From assembly GCA_030601885.1 (NCBI GenBank), contig JAUWAU010000001.1:248001-312000 (forward strand): 64,000 nt of DNA, written 5' to 3'. Source of the stretch: Armatimonadota bacterium (GTDB lineage: Bacteria > Armatimonadota > Zipacnadia > JAUWAU01). Shown here in pieces: positions 24,770-31,883 of this stretch. The translations under genes were made by a program, and so were the position numbers. The notes under the pieces are model-generated. The model saw only the letters and a program-made list of their open reading frames with translations. It made no database searches and was not told where the DNA came from. Every line of letters starts with the position of its first letter. The stretch's first letter is position 1.

Positions 24770-25264
24770 ATGGACACCTCGACGCACGAGCTGCCTGCCG
24801 CGCTGCAGCAGGTAGATGACCTATTGCGCAATGTGTTCCAGTCCGAGCTTGAGCGCGTGCGGCTGATTAGCGTGCTATGCCCGCCATCGATGACAGAAGG
24901 CGACGAGATCGCCGAGATCAACGGGGTATTGGGAGAGGTGGTAGATTGCGGCATTCAAGTGCCACAGCGCATTGCTGTACGCGGGTACCTGCAGCGTCAC
25001 CCGGACATGGTTGCCGTGGTCCAGTTAGCCAGCGCGATAGCTGCAGAGCACGCCAAGAGCGCCAAGCACAAGACGAAGTTGTCTCTGGAACGCTATCGCG
25101 ATCCGGAAATCGAGGACGAGTACTTAGCCTTGTATGTACGGTCGGAGAACTATGACGCGTCAGTCCGGGAGATGATCCGGAGCATATCCGAGAGTGTCAG
25201 GCCCGAACTCCGTGGCAAATCTGGGTGGCTCGTAGTCACGACCGACTTCCAGAATCCGGGTTAG
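24770..25264 (+). CDS. Conserved-looking hypothetical protein paired with HEPN gene
   Basis: A 164-residue soluble protein that I cannot assign to a named family. The N-terminal half is helical and acidic; the C-terminal half, LSLERYRDPEIEDEYLALYVR followed by SENYDASVREMIRSISES and SGWLVVTTDFQ, has a regular alpha/beta look and ends in a strand, a pattern I associate with hypothetical proteins next to small HEPN-type genes in other bacteria. It starts 6 nt after the HTH gene with GGAGGAG as ribosome binding site, and its stop is 5 nt before the HEPN start. Order and spacing suggest that the two proteins form a complex, for example toxin and antitoxin. That is inference; no catalytic motif is visible here. 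Confidence 0.55.
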   Translation: MDTSTHELPAALQQVDDLLRNVFQSELERVRLISVLCPPSMTEGDEIAEINGVLGEVVDCGIQVPQRIAVRGYLQRHPDMVAVVQLASAIAAEHAKSAKHKTKLSLERYRDPEIEDEYLALYVRSENYDASVREMIRSISESVRPELRGKSGWLVVTTDFQNPG

Positions 25265-25269
25265 TACCG

Positions 25270-25629
25270 ATGCCCTTCGATTGGAAGGAATTCCTGGATC
25301 TTGCGCGGTACCTCCAAGGGCGGGCCGGAGCCGGCTTCACGCAAGGGGCGAGCTCGCGGTGTGCCGTAGGGAGGGCCTACTTCGCGGCCTATGGGGTCGC
25401 GGAGGACCACGCCGAGAGAGAGTACGGTTTCCGTCGGACACGAGGGGCGGCGGACCACGGACGCCTGAGGGACTGCTTCCGGGAGCAGGGGAGGGACGAC
25501 ATCGCGGGGGGCCTCGATGAGTTGCGCGCATGGCGAAACCAGTGCGACTATGACGATGTTGTTCCCCAGCTCGAAATGATGCTGGACTGGGCGCTGCAGT
25601 CGGCCGATGGCGTGCTTGGTCAGCTGTAG
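25270..25629 (+). CDS. HEPN-domain-like protein
   Basis: A 119-residue all-helical protein. ATG 25270 is preferred; it lies 5 nt after the previous stop. Signs of the HEPN fold are a first helix SRCAVGRAYFAAYGVAEDHA (the usual RxAYYAxx-type helix of uptake and toxin HEPN proteins) and a last helix with LDELRAWRNQCDYDD, where the R-x4-6-H RNase signature of HEPN toxins is replaced by R-N-Q-C-D-Y. This R-N-x-x-D-Y form is common among HEPN proteins paired with a partner and may be non-nucleolytic or use a variant site. HEPN domains act as RNases in toxin-antitoxin, CRISPR and abortive-infection systems, or as nucleotidyltransferase partners. Its place as last gene of a tight three-gene unit supports a toxin-like module. 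Confidence 0.6.
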   Translation: MPFDWKEFLDLARYLQGRAGAGFTQGASSRCAVGRAYFAAYGVAEDHAEREYGFRRTRGAADHGRLRDCFREQGRDDIAGGLDELRAWRNQCDYDDVVPQLEMMLDWALQSADGVLGQL

Positions 25630-25715
25630 CGATCCTGCGAAGCGTCGCGACGCTGGGATTCTCAGCCGCCTGCAATGAGGAATCATCTGGCGATGCGATG
25701 CAGCGAGGAATGAGC

Positions 25716-26078
25716 ATGTGTCCCGGAGGGCGGCGTCGCATAACGGCCAAGCGCAGGTCCACGGACGAGCCTGCCGCGGTTTACCACGGTGTACTCCGGC
25801 GCTTCGAGGACGGGCTGTGGGGTGCGCTCTTCTTCGAGATCGGCGTCATGGCAATGGCCCGTTCGGAGGATGAGGCGATTCGTCAAGCCATTGATTTGCT
25901 GGAATTCGAGCGCGCACGCACCGGGCCGGATGAGGTGCCCGTAGGCCCCACTACGCTGGAGGCCTTGGGCGAATTCATGGCGCCAGATCCGTCCGCGCGG
26001 CGGAAGAAGGGAGCGCGCGAGGAGATCAGTGTGGCGCCAGAGTTCACAGTATCGCCCTTTGAGTACGCCACGGCCTGA
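25716..26078 (+). CDS. HicB-like small protein (tentative)
   Basis: A 120-residue protein, if translation begins at ATG 25716, which has GAGGA six nt upstream. The segment YHGVLRRFEDGLWGALFFEIGVMAMARSEDEAIRQAIDLLEFER has the strand-strand-helix order of HicB-type antitoxin domains (beta-rich start, acidic turn, then S-x-D-E-A-I helix), but the usual PD-x-G-x motif is not present. The C-terminal 40 residues are charged and unstructured. It follows the HEPN gene by 87 nt and precedes debris of other genes. No HicA-like gene is adjacent. I regard the HicB similarity as weak and the gene as probably real on start and composition. Confidence 0.4.
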   Translation: MCPGGRRRITAKRRSTDEPAAVYHGVLRRFEDGLWGALFFEIGVMAMARSEDEAIRQAIDLLEFERARTGPDEVPVGPTTLEALGEFMAPDPSARRKKGAREEISVAPEFTVSPFEYATA

Positions 26079-26110
26079 ACCCGCCTATGCGCAGACGAAG
26101 ACCATAGAAG

Positions 26111-26221
26111 CTGCCCAGCGACACCTTCCATGACGGCTCCGAGCCGAACAGCCACGGCCAACGCAAGGTCCTGAAGAAACTTGGCTTCACGAATGACGAG
26201 ATAGACGAGTTCTTCGCCTGA
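26111..26221 (+). pseudogene. Orphan C-terminal fragment ending GFTNDEIDEFFA
   Basis: Thirty-six sense codons (HDGSEPNSHGQRKVLKKLGFTNDEIDEFFA at the end) without any start codon and with an in-frame stop just upstream at 26105. The ending HGQRKVLKKLGFTNDEIDEF resembles the last helix of CaiB/BaiF-type CoA transferases and similar enzymes (x-T-x-x-V-L-x-E-L-G-x-x-x-x-E-I), though the match is too short to be sure. It is best read as the tail of a lost gene. Confidence 0.35.
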
Positions 26222-26270
26222 GAGACATCGCTGTTATCCGCGTGCAGGTTCGCCCCCTCTTGAGCGTGGG

Positions 26271-26464
26271 CCCGCCGCGAGTACTACGACCGCGACGGCA
26301 ACCAGGTGAGCACCGAGTTGTTCGACGCCGACGGCTACATCACGGAGTCCGTCTGGGGCGGCACGCGCCGCTGGCAGTACCGCCGCGCCGTGCCCATCAG
26401 ATTCGAGAACCACTCGGCAGTGTACGTGAAGCAGAGGGATGGGTGGATCGCGAAGGCGGAGTAG
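26271..26464 (+). pseudogene. 3' fragment of a paralogue of the 21.9-kb propeller gene
   Basis: About 63 codons, without a start, that match the last 65 residues of the protein encoded at 21889-24048: RREYYDRDGNQVSTELFDAD here against RREYWDREGNQVSSELFDAD there, and the ending VYVKQRDGWIAKAE against VYVKQGERWVAKTKE. The stop is conserved. The similarity continues into non-coding DNA downstream, so it is a genomic duplication that was later truncated on the 5' side. Substitutions are mostly conservative, so the copy was once under selection. Confidence 0.75.
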
Positions 26465-26754
26465 TGAGGGTCGCGCAGAGAGACGCTTGCCAGCGCGTGG
26501 GAGCTCAGACATGACTTGTCCGCCCCAGATCGCGGTGGGAAGGGGGCGGTAGAAGCACGGCCGCAACAATTCAGTATGGTGTCCCCGGAATTCTCGTAGT
26601 GTCCCGCCCAGCCGCCGTATGGTAAGGAGACAATGCGCCCTGCTGTCGTGGGAAGAGCCGGGCCCCCGTGGCCCCGCCGAGCCCGGATGAGGCGGAAGGG
26701 CCAAGCGACATCGATTGGGGGCGGACAAGAGGCCTTTGCGGAGGTGCAGTCGCC

Positions 26755-27240
26755 ATGACACATCGGCATGGCTTTACACGGATTGAGGCCCTAATCTTCA
26801 TTGTCGTGGTTGCCATCCTCGCCTGGACCGTAGTTCCAGGGTGTGGGAGTCAGGGGGTGGTGGGGCCAGAAGCGCCGCCGCCGGACGCGGAGTTGCTGCA
26901 AAGGGAGGCCGACCTCCGAGCCACACTGCAGGAGGTGCGGGATGCCGTCGGGCTCTTCCTGTCGGATACAGGGGCGTACCCGTCGGACCTGTCTGAGATC
27001 ACGAAGCCTGCGAGCGAGCCGCCCGAGGTGGGCCTTAACGCCGACGGCTGCGCCGTACGCATCAACGCCTCTGATTACAAGGGCCCGTACATGACCACCG
27101 CCTGTGGCGGCGGCCTGCCGTGCGAGCCGATTCACGGATACCAGAACTGGGTCTACGGCACGTGTGCACCCAATGTTGGCGAAGTCCACGTACAATGCAT
27201 GGCCATGGCGTCCGACGGCACGTACTACTCGACTTGGTAA
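26755..27240 (+). CDS. Pseudopilin-like (GspG-type) protein, copy 1
   Basis: A 161-residue protein. ATG 26755 is preceded by GGAGGTG. The N-terminus MTHRHGFTRIEALIFIVVVAILAW is a type IV pilin / pseudopilin leader: cleavage after Gly in HGF-T-R-I-E-A-L with Glu at position +5, then a hydrophobic helix. The following region has the GspG layout: a helix (LRATLQEVRDAVGLFLSDTGAYP), then YKGPYM and WVYGT, and the ending SDGTYYSTW with the Asp-Gly that usually binds calcium. Such proteins are minor pilins or the major pseudopilin of type II secretion. Unusually, four extra Cys residues occur in the C-terminal part (GCAV, ACGG, PCEP, TCAP). No secretion genes are nearby, so it is an orphan copy inside a mobile-looking unit. 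Confidence 0.7.
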   Translation: MTHRHGFTRIEALIFIVVVAILAWTVVPGCGSQGVVGPEAPPPDAELLQREADLRATLQEVRDAVGLFLSDTGAYPSDLSEITKPASEPPEVGLNADGCAVRINASDYKGPYMTTACGGGLPCEPIHGYQNWVYGTCAPNVGEVHVQCMAMASDGTYYSTW

Positions 27241-27346
27241 ACACCATGCCACGACACAGCACAATCCAGATCATCCCAGCAGCAGGTCCGGGCCAGGCGA
27301 CATCGATTGAGGGCGGACAAGAGGCCTTTGCGGAGGTGCAGTGGCC

Positions 27347-27826
27347 ATGACACATCGGCATGGCTTTACACGGATTGAGGCCCTAATCTTCATTGTCGTG
27401 GTTGCCATCCTCGCCTGGACCGTAGTTCCAGGGTGTGGGAGTCAGGGGGTGGTGGGGCCAGAACCCCCGCCGGACCCGGAGCTGCTGCAAAGGGAGGCCG
27501 ACCTCCGAGCCACACTGCAGCAGTTGCGGGACGCCGTCGGGCTCTTCCTGTCGGATACAGGGCTGTACCCGTGCCACCTGTCTGACCTCACGAAGCCTGC
27601 GAGCGAGCCGCCCGCGGGGGGCCTTGACCCGTGGAGCCGCATGCTACCCATCAACGCGTCTGATTACAAGGGCCCGTACATAACCACCGCCGGTGGCGGC
27701 CTGCCGTGGGACCCGCTTCACGGAAACCGGAACTGGGTCTACCTCCAGGCTGCACCCGGTGTTGGCGAAGTCCACGTAAATTGCATGGCCATGGCGTCCG
27801 ACGGCACGTACTACTCGACTTGGTAA
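27347..27826 (+). CDS. Pseudopilin-like (GspG-type) protein, copy 2
   Basis: A 159-residue paralogue in tandem with copy 1; the first 38 residues, including leader and transmembrane helix, are identical, and the ending MAMASDGTYYSTW is the same. The middle differs at many positions (LYPCHLSDLTKPASEPP, INASDYKGPYITTAGGGLPWDP, NWVYLQAAP), and most of the extra Cys residues of copy 1 are absent. ATG 27347 has the same GGAGGTG ribosome binding site. LPWDP here matches the DPWG loop region of GspG better than copy 1 does, so copy 2 may be the more conventional form. Expression would come from upstream of copy 1 or from the repeated 50-nt leader. Confidence 0.7.
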   Translation: MTHRHGFTRIEALIFIVVVAILAWTVVPGCGSQGVVGPEPPPDPELLQREADLRATLQQLRDAVGLFLSDTGLYPCHLSDLTKPASEPPAGGLDPWSRMLPINASDYKGPYITTAGGGLPWDPLHGNRNWVYLQAAPGVGEVHVNCMAMASDGTYYSTW

Positions 27827-28145
27827 ACACCACGCCACGACACAGCACAATCCAGATCATCCGAGCAGCAGTAATTCCGGGGACACCATACTAAATTCTT
27901 GCCTCCCAATTCCGGAATGCCCGGATAATTCCGGGGACATTAATCCGGGGGACATAATACCTATTTGTTGCTGCAGTCGCCGACGAAGGCTCTAGCGCCG
28001 GCGCATTCGTGCGCCGGCATGTGATCCAGGTGCCGCTAAGACGCTCCCAATAGGATATTCTCCGTATGGGGTGGAGCATCCTGCGCACCGGGAGGCAAGG
28101 AAGAGGCTAAAAGGCAAAGGCAGCCGGCCCACAGGTGACCGGCTA
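27827..28145. other. Repeat-rich intergenic region, target of the group II intron
   Basis: Contains the right end of the pseudopilin element, two further partial ends (AATTCCGGGGACATTAAT, CCGGGGGACATAATACC), then copy A of a 190-bp dispersed repeat (27954-28145) with a hairpin GCCGGCGCA-TTCG-TGCGCCGGC at 27997-28018. The group II intron starts at 28146 directly after a second hairpin (GCCGG ... CCGGC). No gene is seen. Confidence 0.6.
27954..28145 (+). repeat. Dispersed 190-bp repeat, copy A (intron-occupied)
   Basis: ATAATACCTATTT through GTGACCGGCTA. Its counterpart, copy B, is at 33296-33443 with the last part at 33551-33593. Shared landmarks are CTGCAGTCGCCGACGAAGGC, the TTCG hairpin, GGTGGAGCATCCTGCGC and GACCGGCTA. 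Copy A continues at 30041 (CAGTAAAGGC) after the intron. Confidence 0.75.
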
Positions 28146-30040
28146 GTGCGCTGGGATAAGCTGGAAGCGACCGGCAGGTGCAAGTCCTGCCCGGGCAAAG
28201 CCGTAGCTGGCAGCCCGGAACCGAGTGTTGCGGGCCATGCGGTAACGTATGGTCTGAAGCGTACACAGGGGTCGTGTGAGGTGCGGGTAGCATAGCCCCG
28301 AAATTCACGATATCGCGGAGGCCCAACTGGTTAGCTACAGCGAAGGCAGCATGTGCGCCGTCGCTAGGGCGAGACGGCGTCGCTCCGCCGGGGTCGTGGA
28401 CGGCATCACGCGCGAAAGGCCGCTTTCGGAACCCAGGAGGCCCGACCGGGTCCGTCGGAGTGGTCACCGACGGGGGTGTGGCGCGAGGGAAAACCGGAGC
28501 GCGACACCGAGCTGAGGTCGGGCGTCGGACCGGTCCATAGTACCGTTGATGCCGCCGAAGGCAACGAGGCGGTCGGAGGGAAGGGACCGGCTTGAAAGGA
28601 GCCCAACGGAGATGGCCACGGTCCGGACACAGAGCCGGGTAGCTGTGCCGCCCAATCTCCAGCGGGTGAAGCAGGCGGCCCGGCGGGACCGCCGGACGAG
28701 GTTCACCGCGTCGCTGCACCATGTGGACGTTGCGGCGATGAGAAGGTCGTTTCATCGGCTCAAGCGCAGCGCCAGCGCAGGTGTGGATGGGGAAACCGTC
28801 GCCAGCTATGAGCCGAAGCTGCAGCAGAACCTGGAGGCTCTGCACGCGCGAGTGCATACCGGCACCTACCGGCCGCAGCCGATACGCCGGGTGTACATCC
28901 CCAAGGCAGACGGTGGCCACAGAGCCCTTGGCATTCCCGCGCTCGAGGACAAGATAGTCCAGGGCGCGGTCGCCGAGGTGCTGAATGCCATCTACGAGGT
29001 TGGATTTCGTGCACTGCTCGTTCGGGTTTCGGCGCGGACGGAGCGCTCACGATGCGCTGCAGGCGCTGTTTGACGGGCTGATGAAGCAGCCGGTGAACTA
29101 CGTGCTCGATGCGGACATCCGCAGCTTCTTTGACTCGGTTGACCACGAGCTGATGCTGCGGGCGCTCGCGGTAAGGATTGCCGACAAACGGATACTGCGC
29201 CTGATACGGCAGTGGCTGAGGGTCGGCATTCTGGAGAGCGGAGAGTGTGAGCCGTCGGAAGAGGGAACGCCGCAGGGGGCGGTGATTAGCCCGCTGCTGG
29301 CCAATGTCTACTTGCACTACGCGCTTGATGTGTGGGTCCAACGATGGCAGGCGTCCGCGGCGCGAGGTCCGATGATAGTGGTGCGCTATGCGGACGATTT
29401 CGTGATGGGCTGCAAGCATGAGCGCGATGGGCAGGAGATGTTGGCGGCCCTCAAGGCGCGCCTGAGCCAATGTGGCCTGGCGCTGCACGAGGACAAGACG
29501 CGGCTGATTGAGTTTGGCAGATTTGCTGCCGAGCGCCGGGCGCGTCGCGGCGAACGCCGACCCGAAACGTTCGAGTTCCTGGGTTTCACTCACTATTGCA
29601 GTCGAACCCGGAGCGGACGTTTCATGGTCAAGCGCAAGACGCAAGGCAAGCGTCTGTGCCGCAAGCTCAAGCAGCTTCGCGCGGAGGCGAGGCGGCGGAT
29701 GCACCAGCCGGTGGCCGAGCAGCACAAGTGGCTGTCTCAGGTGCTGCACGGGCACTATGCGTACTTTGGTGTGCCGTGCAACTTCCGGTCGCTGCAGACG
29801 TTCTGGTGGGAAGTGGGTCGCCTGTGGCACCGAGCGCTGCGGCGTCGGGACCGGAAACGCAGCTTGAGCTGGGAGCGCTTCCTGCAGTTGCTTGAGCATT
29901 TCCCACTTCCGCGGCCGCGGATCACTCATGGCCGGCATCCTGCGGGAGCCGTCGTGCGGTAACTTTCAAGAGGAGCCGAGTGCGGGAAAGCCGCACGCTC
30001 GGATCTGTGAGGGCGAAGCCGAATGGCCTAGCTACTCGAC
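28146..30040 (+). mobile_element. Group II intron with reverse transcriptase
   Basis: The 5' end GTGCG at 28146 matches the group II GUGYG consensus. Near the 3' end domain V can be read at 29973-30005 (GAGCCGAGTGCGG-GAAA-CCGCACGCTCGG pairing with a GAAA loop), followed by domain VI and the end CTACTCGAC, satisfying the AY 3' rule. The boundaries are fixed by comparison with the uninterrupted site at 33593/33594, where GGCTA is followed directly by CAGTAAAGGC. Length 1895 bp. Insertion is just after a hairpin, the habit of class IIC and related bacterial introns. Splicing competence is not testable here, and the encoded reverse transcriptase is frameshifted. Confidence 0.85.
28612..29962 (+). 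pseudogene. ltrA: Group II intron reverse transcriptase/maturase, one frameshift
   Basis: ATG 28612 opens MATVRTQSRVAVPPN. Frame 1 carries RT blocks 0-2 (GVDGETVASYE, RPQPIRRVYIPKADGGHRALGIP, KIVQGAVAEVLNAIYE) and ends at 29073; frame 2, shifted by one base near 29003, continues with HCSFGFRRGRSAHDAL, block 3 DADIRSFFDSVDHELM, block 4 EEGTPQGAVISPLLANVYL, the catalytic VVRYADDFVMG and block 7, then the maturase domain (GFTHYCSRTRSGRFMVKRKT ... RRRMHQPVAEQHKWL). The joined protein would be about 450 residues, complete for this family. All catalytic residues are present, so the frameshift is either recent or a sequence error. No HNH endonuclease domain follows. Confidence 0.85.
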
Positions 30041-30080
30041 CAGTAAAGGCCGAGAAGAAGAAGAAGGCAAAGGCGTCAGA

Positions 30081-30160
30081 ACCCGGGGACATAATACCCA
30101 TTCTTTGGATGCGCTCTCGCGGGTGCAGACGAGCGCGGAAATGAGTGTTGTGTCCCCGGA
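30081..30160 (+). repeat. 80-bp hairpin element, copy 1
   Basis: Starts CCGGGGACATAATACCC and ends AATGAGTGTTGTGTCCCCGG, imperfect terminal inverted repeats of about 19 bp; the centre GCGCTC ... GAGCGC also pairs. About 90 percent identical to 31781-31860, same orientation. Typical of a short non-autonomous (MITE/REP-like) element. Confidence 0.7.
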
Positions 30161-30186
30161 TTTTGTCCGGGATAGCGGATTCTGTC

Positions 30187-31548
30187 TCAAAGCTCCTGCC
30201 AGTGGCCCGGGATGGGGACGGGGAATCGGCCGTCTTCGTCGGGTCTGACGGGGACGGGGCTGTCGGGGGTCAAGGTGTCGAGGTAGTCGCAGAACTGGAA
30301 GCTGGACTTCATCATGTCGTCCCAGGTAACGGTTTGCCCGGTGTGGCAGGCGGCGCGGCCCATGAGCGCGGTGAGGTCCGAGTAGACCGCACGTTTGGCT
30401 TCGTTGTGCGGCCGATCGTTCCGGATGCTGGCGATGAAATCGTTCCATTCGTACTGCCAAGGACTGTGCTCGTCGGCGGTGGGGGTCCAGGCGATGTTGT
30501 CGTCGTCGATCCGTTGGTCCTTGAACCTGTGGACGGTGGCACGGTGAGTTCTGCCGGAGAATTGTGCTGCGCACTTGGTACCGTGGATGTACGTGGCAAA
30601 CTCACCGCGGGTCTTGTTGATTCGGCGGAAACCACAGAACGCCTTGGTGCCGTCGGCGAACGTGAATTCCATCGAGTAGACGTCGATGTTCTGGCCGCAA
30701 TCCTGGCTTCCCGGCACGCGTCCGCCCAGGCCATTGGCAGAAACGGGCCAGGCATCCTTGATCCAGCAGCACTCGTCGATCTGGTGGATCAAGTAATCGA
30801 CCATGTGGCCCGAGCCAATCCAGAACAGATGGATCCTGCCGAACTGGAGTTGGCTCATCAGGTCGGTGGCGCTCTCTCCCTGAGGCTTGAGCCATCCGCC
30901 GCCGCCGAGGCGGTTGGCGCGGATGAGCGGTATCTCCCCCATGGCGCCGTCGCGGATTTGGTCAATCAACTGCTCGCGTGCCGGGGAGTGGCGGCACTGG
31001 AGTCCAGCGGCGATCTTGACGTTCTTCTCCTCCGCCTGCTCGCCCGCACGGAGCAGCCGATGCAGACCGCCCGGATCCGGCGCAAACGGCTTTTCCATGA
31101 AGACGTTGATGCCCTTCTGGACGGCGTACTCGACGTGGACCGGTCGGATGTAGGCTCGCGTGGTGCACATGGCGATGTCGCCGGGCCGGAGGATGTCGAT
31201 CGCGTGGCGGTAAGCGTCGAACCCGAGGAACTTCCGGTCCTCGGAGACGTCGATCCTGTCGCCGAACTTCTCCTTCAGCCCGTCGTACGTCCGGGATATA
31301 CGGGTCTCCAGTAGATCGGCCATGGCGTACAGCTTGACCGGTCCACTGTCGGGAACGGACAAGGCATCGCGAACGGCGCCGGTGCCGCGCCCGCCGCAGC
31401 CAATCAGCGCCAGGCGAATCGTGTTGTCTTCGGCGGTGTGAACGCCGCGCGCCAGGCTGCCGAGCACGGCCGCGCCCACGGCGAGCGAGCCGCTCCGTTG
31501 GAGGAACTGTCGACGGGTGGGTTTTGGGGTGTCGTGGGATTCGGTCAT
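30187..31548 (-). CDS. Tat-exported Gfo/Idh/MocA-family oxidoreductase
   Basis: A 453-residue protein. Residues 10-40 are a twin-arginine signal (TRRQFLQRSGSLAVGAAVLG), so a folded, cofactor-loaded enzyme is exported. The Rossmann domain has LALIGCGGRGTGAV (GxGxxG at about 50-55) and MEKPFAPDP with the catalytic-region EKP at 152-154. The C-terminal alpha/beta dimerisation domain carries LIHQIDECCWIKDAW, where H-x-x-D fits the substrate-binding region. Family members oxidise or epimerise sugars and inositols with NAD(P). Exported forms are numerous in Planctomycetota and related heterotrophs, usually with unknown sugar substrate. It is bracketed by two 80-bp hairpin elements. Convergent or downstream genes give no substrate hint, though a GH4 glycosidase, also NAD-dependent, is next upstream on the same strand. 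Confidence 0.88.
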   Translation of the reverse strand: MTESHDTPKPTRRQFLQRSGSLAVGAAVLGSLARGVHTAEDNTIRLALIGCGGRGTGAVRDALSVPDSGPVKLYAMADLLETRISRTYDGLKEKFGDRIDVSEDRKFLGFDAYRHAIDILRPGDIAMCTTRAYIRPVHVEYAVQKGINVFMEKPFAPDPGGLHRLLRAGEQAEEKNVKIAAGLQCRHSPAREQLIDQIRDGAMGEIPLIRANRLGGGGWLKPQGESATDLMSQLQFGRIHLFWIGSGHMVDYLIHQIDECCWIKDAWPVSANGLGGRVPGSQDCGQNIDVYSMEFTFADGTKAFCGFRRINKTRGEFATYIHGTKCAAQFSGRTHRATVHRFKDQRIDDDNIAWTPTADEHSPWQYEWNDFIASIRNDRPHNEAKRAVYSDLTALMGRAACHTGQTVTWDDMMKSSFQFCDYLDTLTPDSPVPVRPDEDGRFPVPIPGHWQEL

Positions 31549-31780
31549 GGCATTCTCCTAGGCTGATGGTGGATAGGGCACATCATCAGGACGAACTGGG
31601 CCGCTGTGCTTCCGCGTGGCGTGGAGCGTGCGTGCCTGGAGCTGCCTTCGCCGGGTTGGGACGGCTTCCCTGCGTCCATAGTAGACGTGGTCGAGGGCGA
31701 GGTTGCCCAGGTGCTGAGGTAGCGCTGGTGAGAAAGGGGGGCCAGAACGCGCGGTCACATCGGCTCAAATCCGGACATAA

Positions 31781-31860
31781 ATCCGGGGACATAATACCCA
31801 TTCTTTGGATGCGCTCTCGCGCTTGCAGACGAGCGCGGAAATGAGCAGTATGTCCCTGAA
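31781..31860 (+). repeat. 80-bp hairpin element, copy 2
   Basis: Begins ATCCGGGGACATAATACCC and ends ATGAGCAGTATGTCCCTGAA. The central 50 bp, including GCGCTCTCGCG and GACGAGCGCGG, are almost identical to copy 1. It lies 24 nt from the stop codon of the GH4 gene. Confidence 0.7.
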
Positions 31861-31883
31861 TTTCCGTCGTCATACTGCCGGAC

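Larger units (their letters stand above)
26705..27870 (+). repeat. Tandem duplication of about 590 bp
   Basis: Unit 1 starts at GCGACATCGATT 26705 and unit 2 at the same words at 27297. Leader, ribosome binding site and the first 120 nt of coding sequence are nearly identical; the end ACGACACAGCACAATCCAGA also repeats (27251 and 27838). Divergence is concentrated in the middle of the two coding regions. Confidence 0.8.
26564..27901. mobile_element. 1.3-kb element with 29-bp terminal inverted repeats carrying two pseudopilin-like genes
   Basis: The left end 26564-26592 and the reverse complement of the right end 27873-27901 agree at 27 of 29 positions; the inner 20 bp AGTATGGTGTCCCCGGAATT are identical. 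Between them lie two tandem pseudopilin-like genes and no transposase. The inner GTGTCCCCGGA is shared with the ends of the 80-bp hairpin elements at 30.1 and 31.8 kb, which places all in one non-autonomous family. No target-site duplication is visible next to the ends. Confidence 0.6.
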
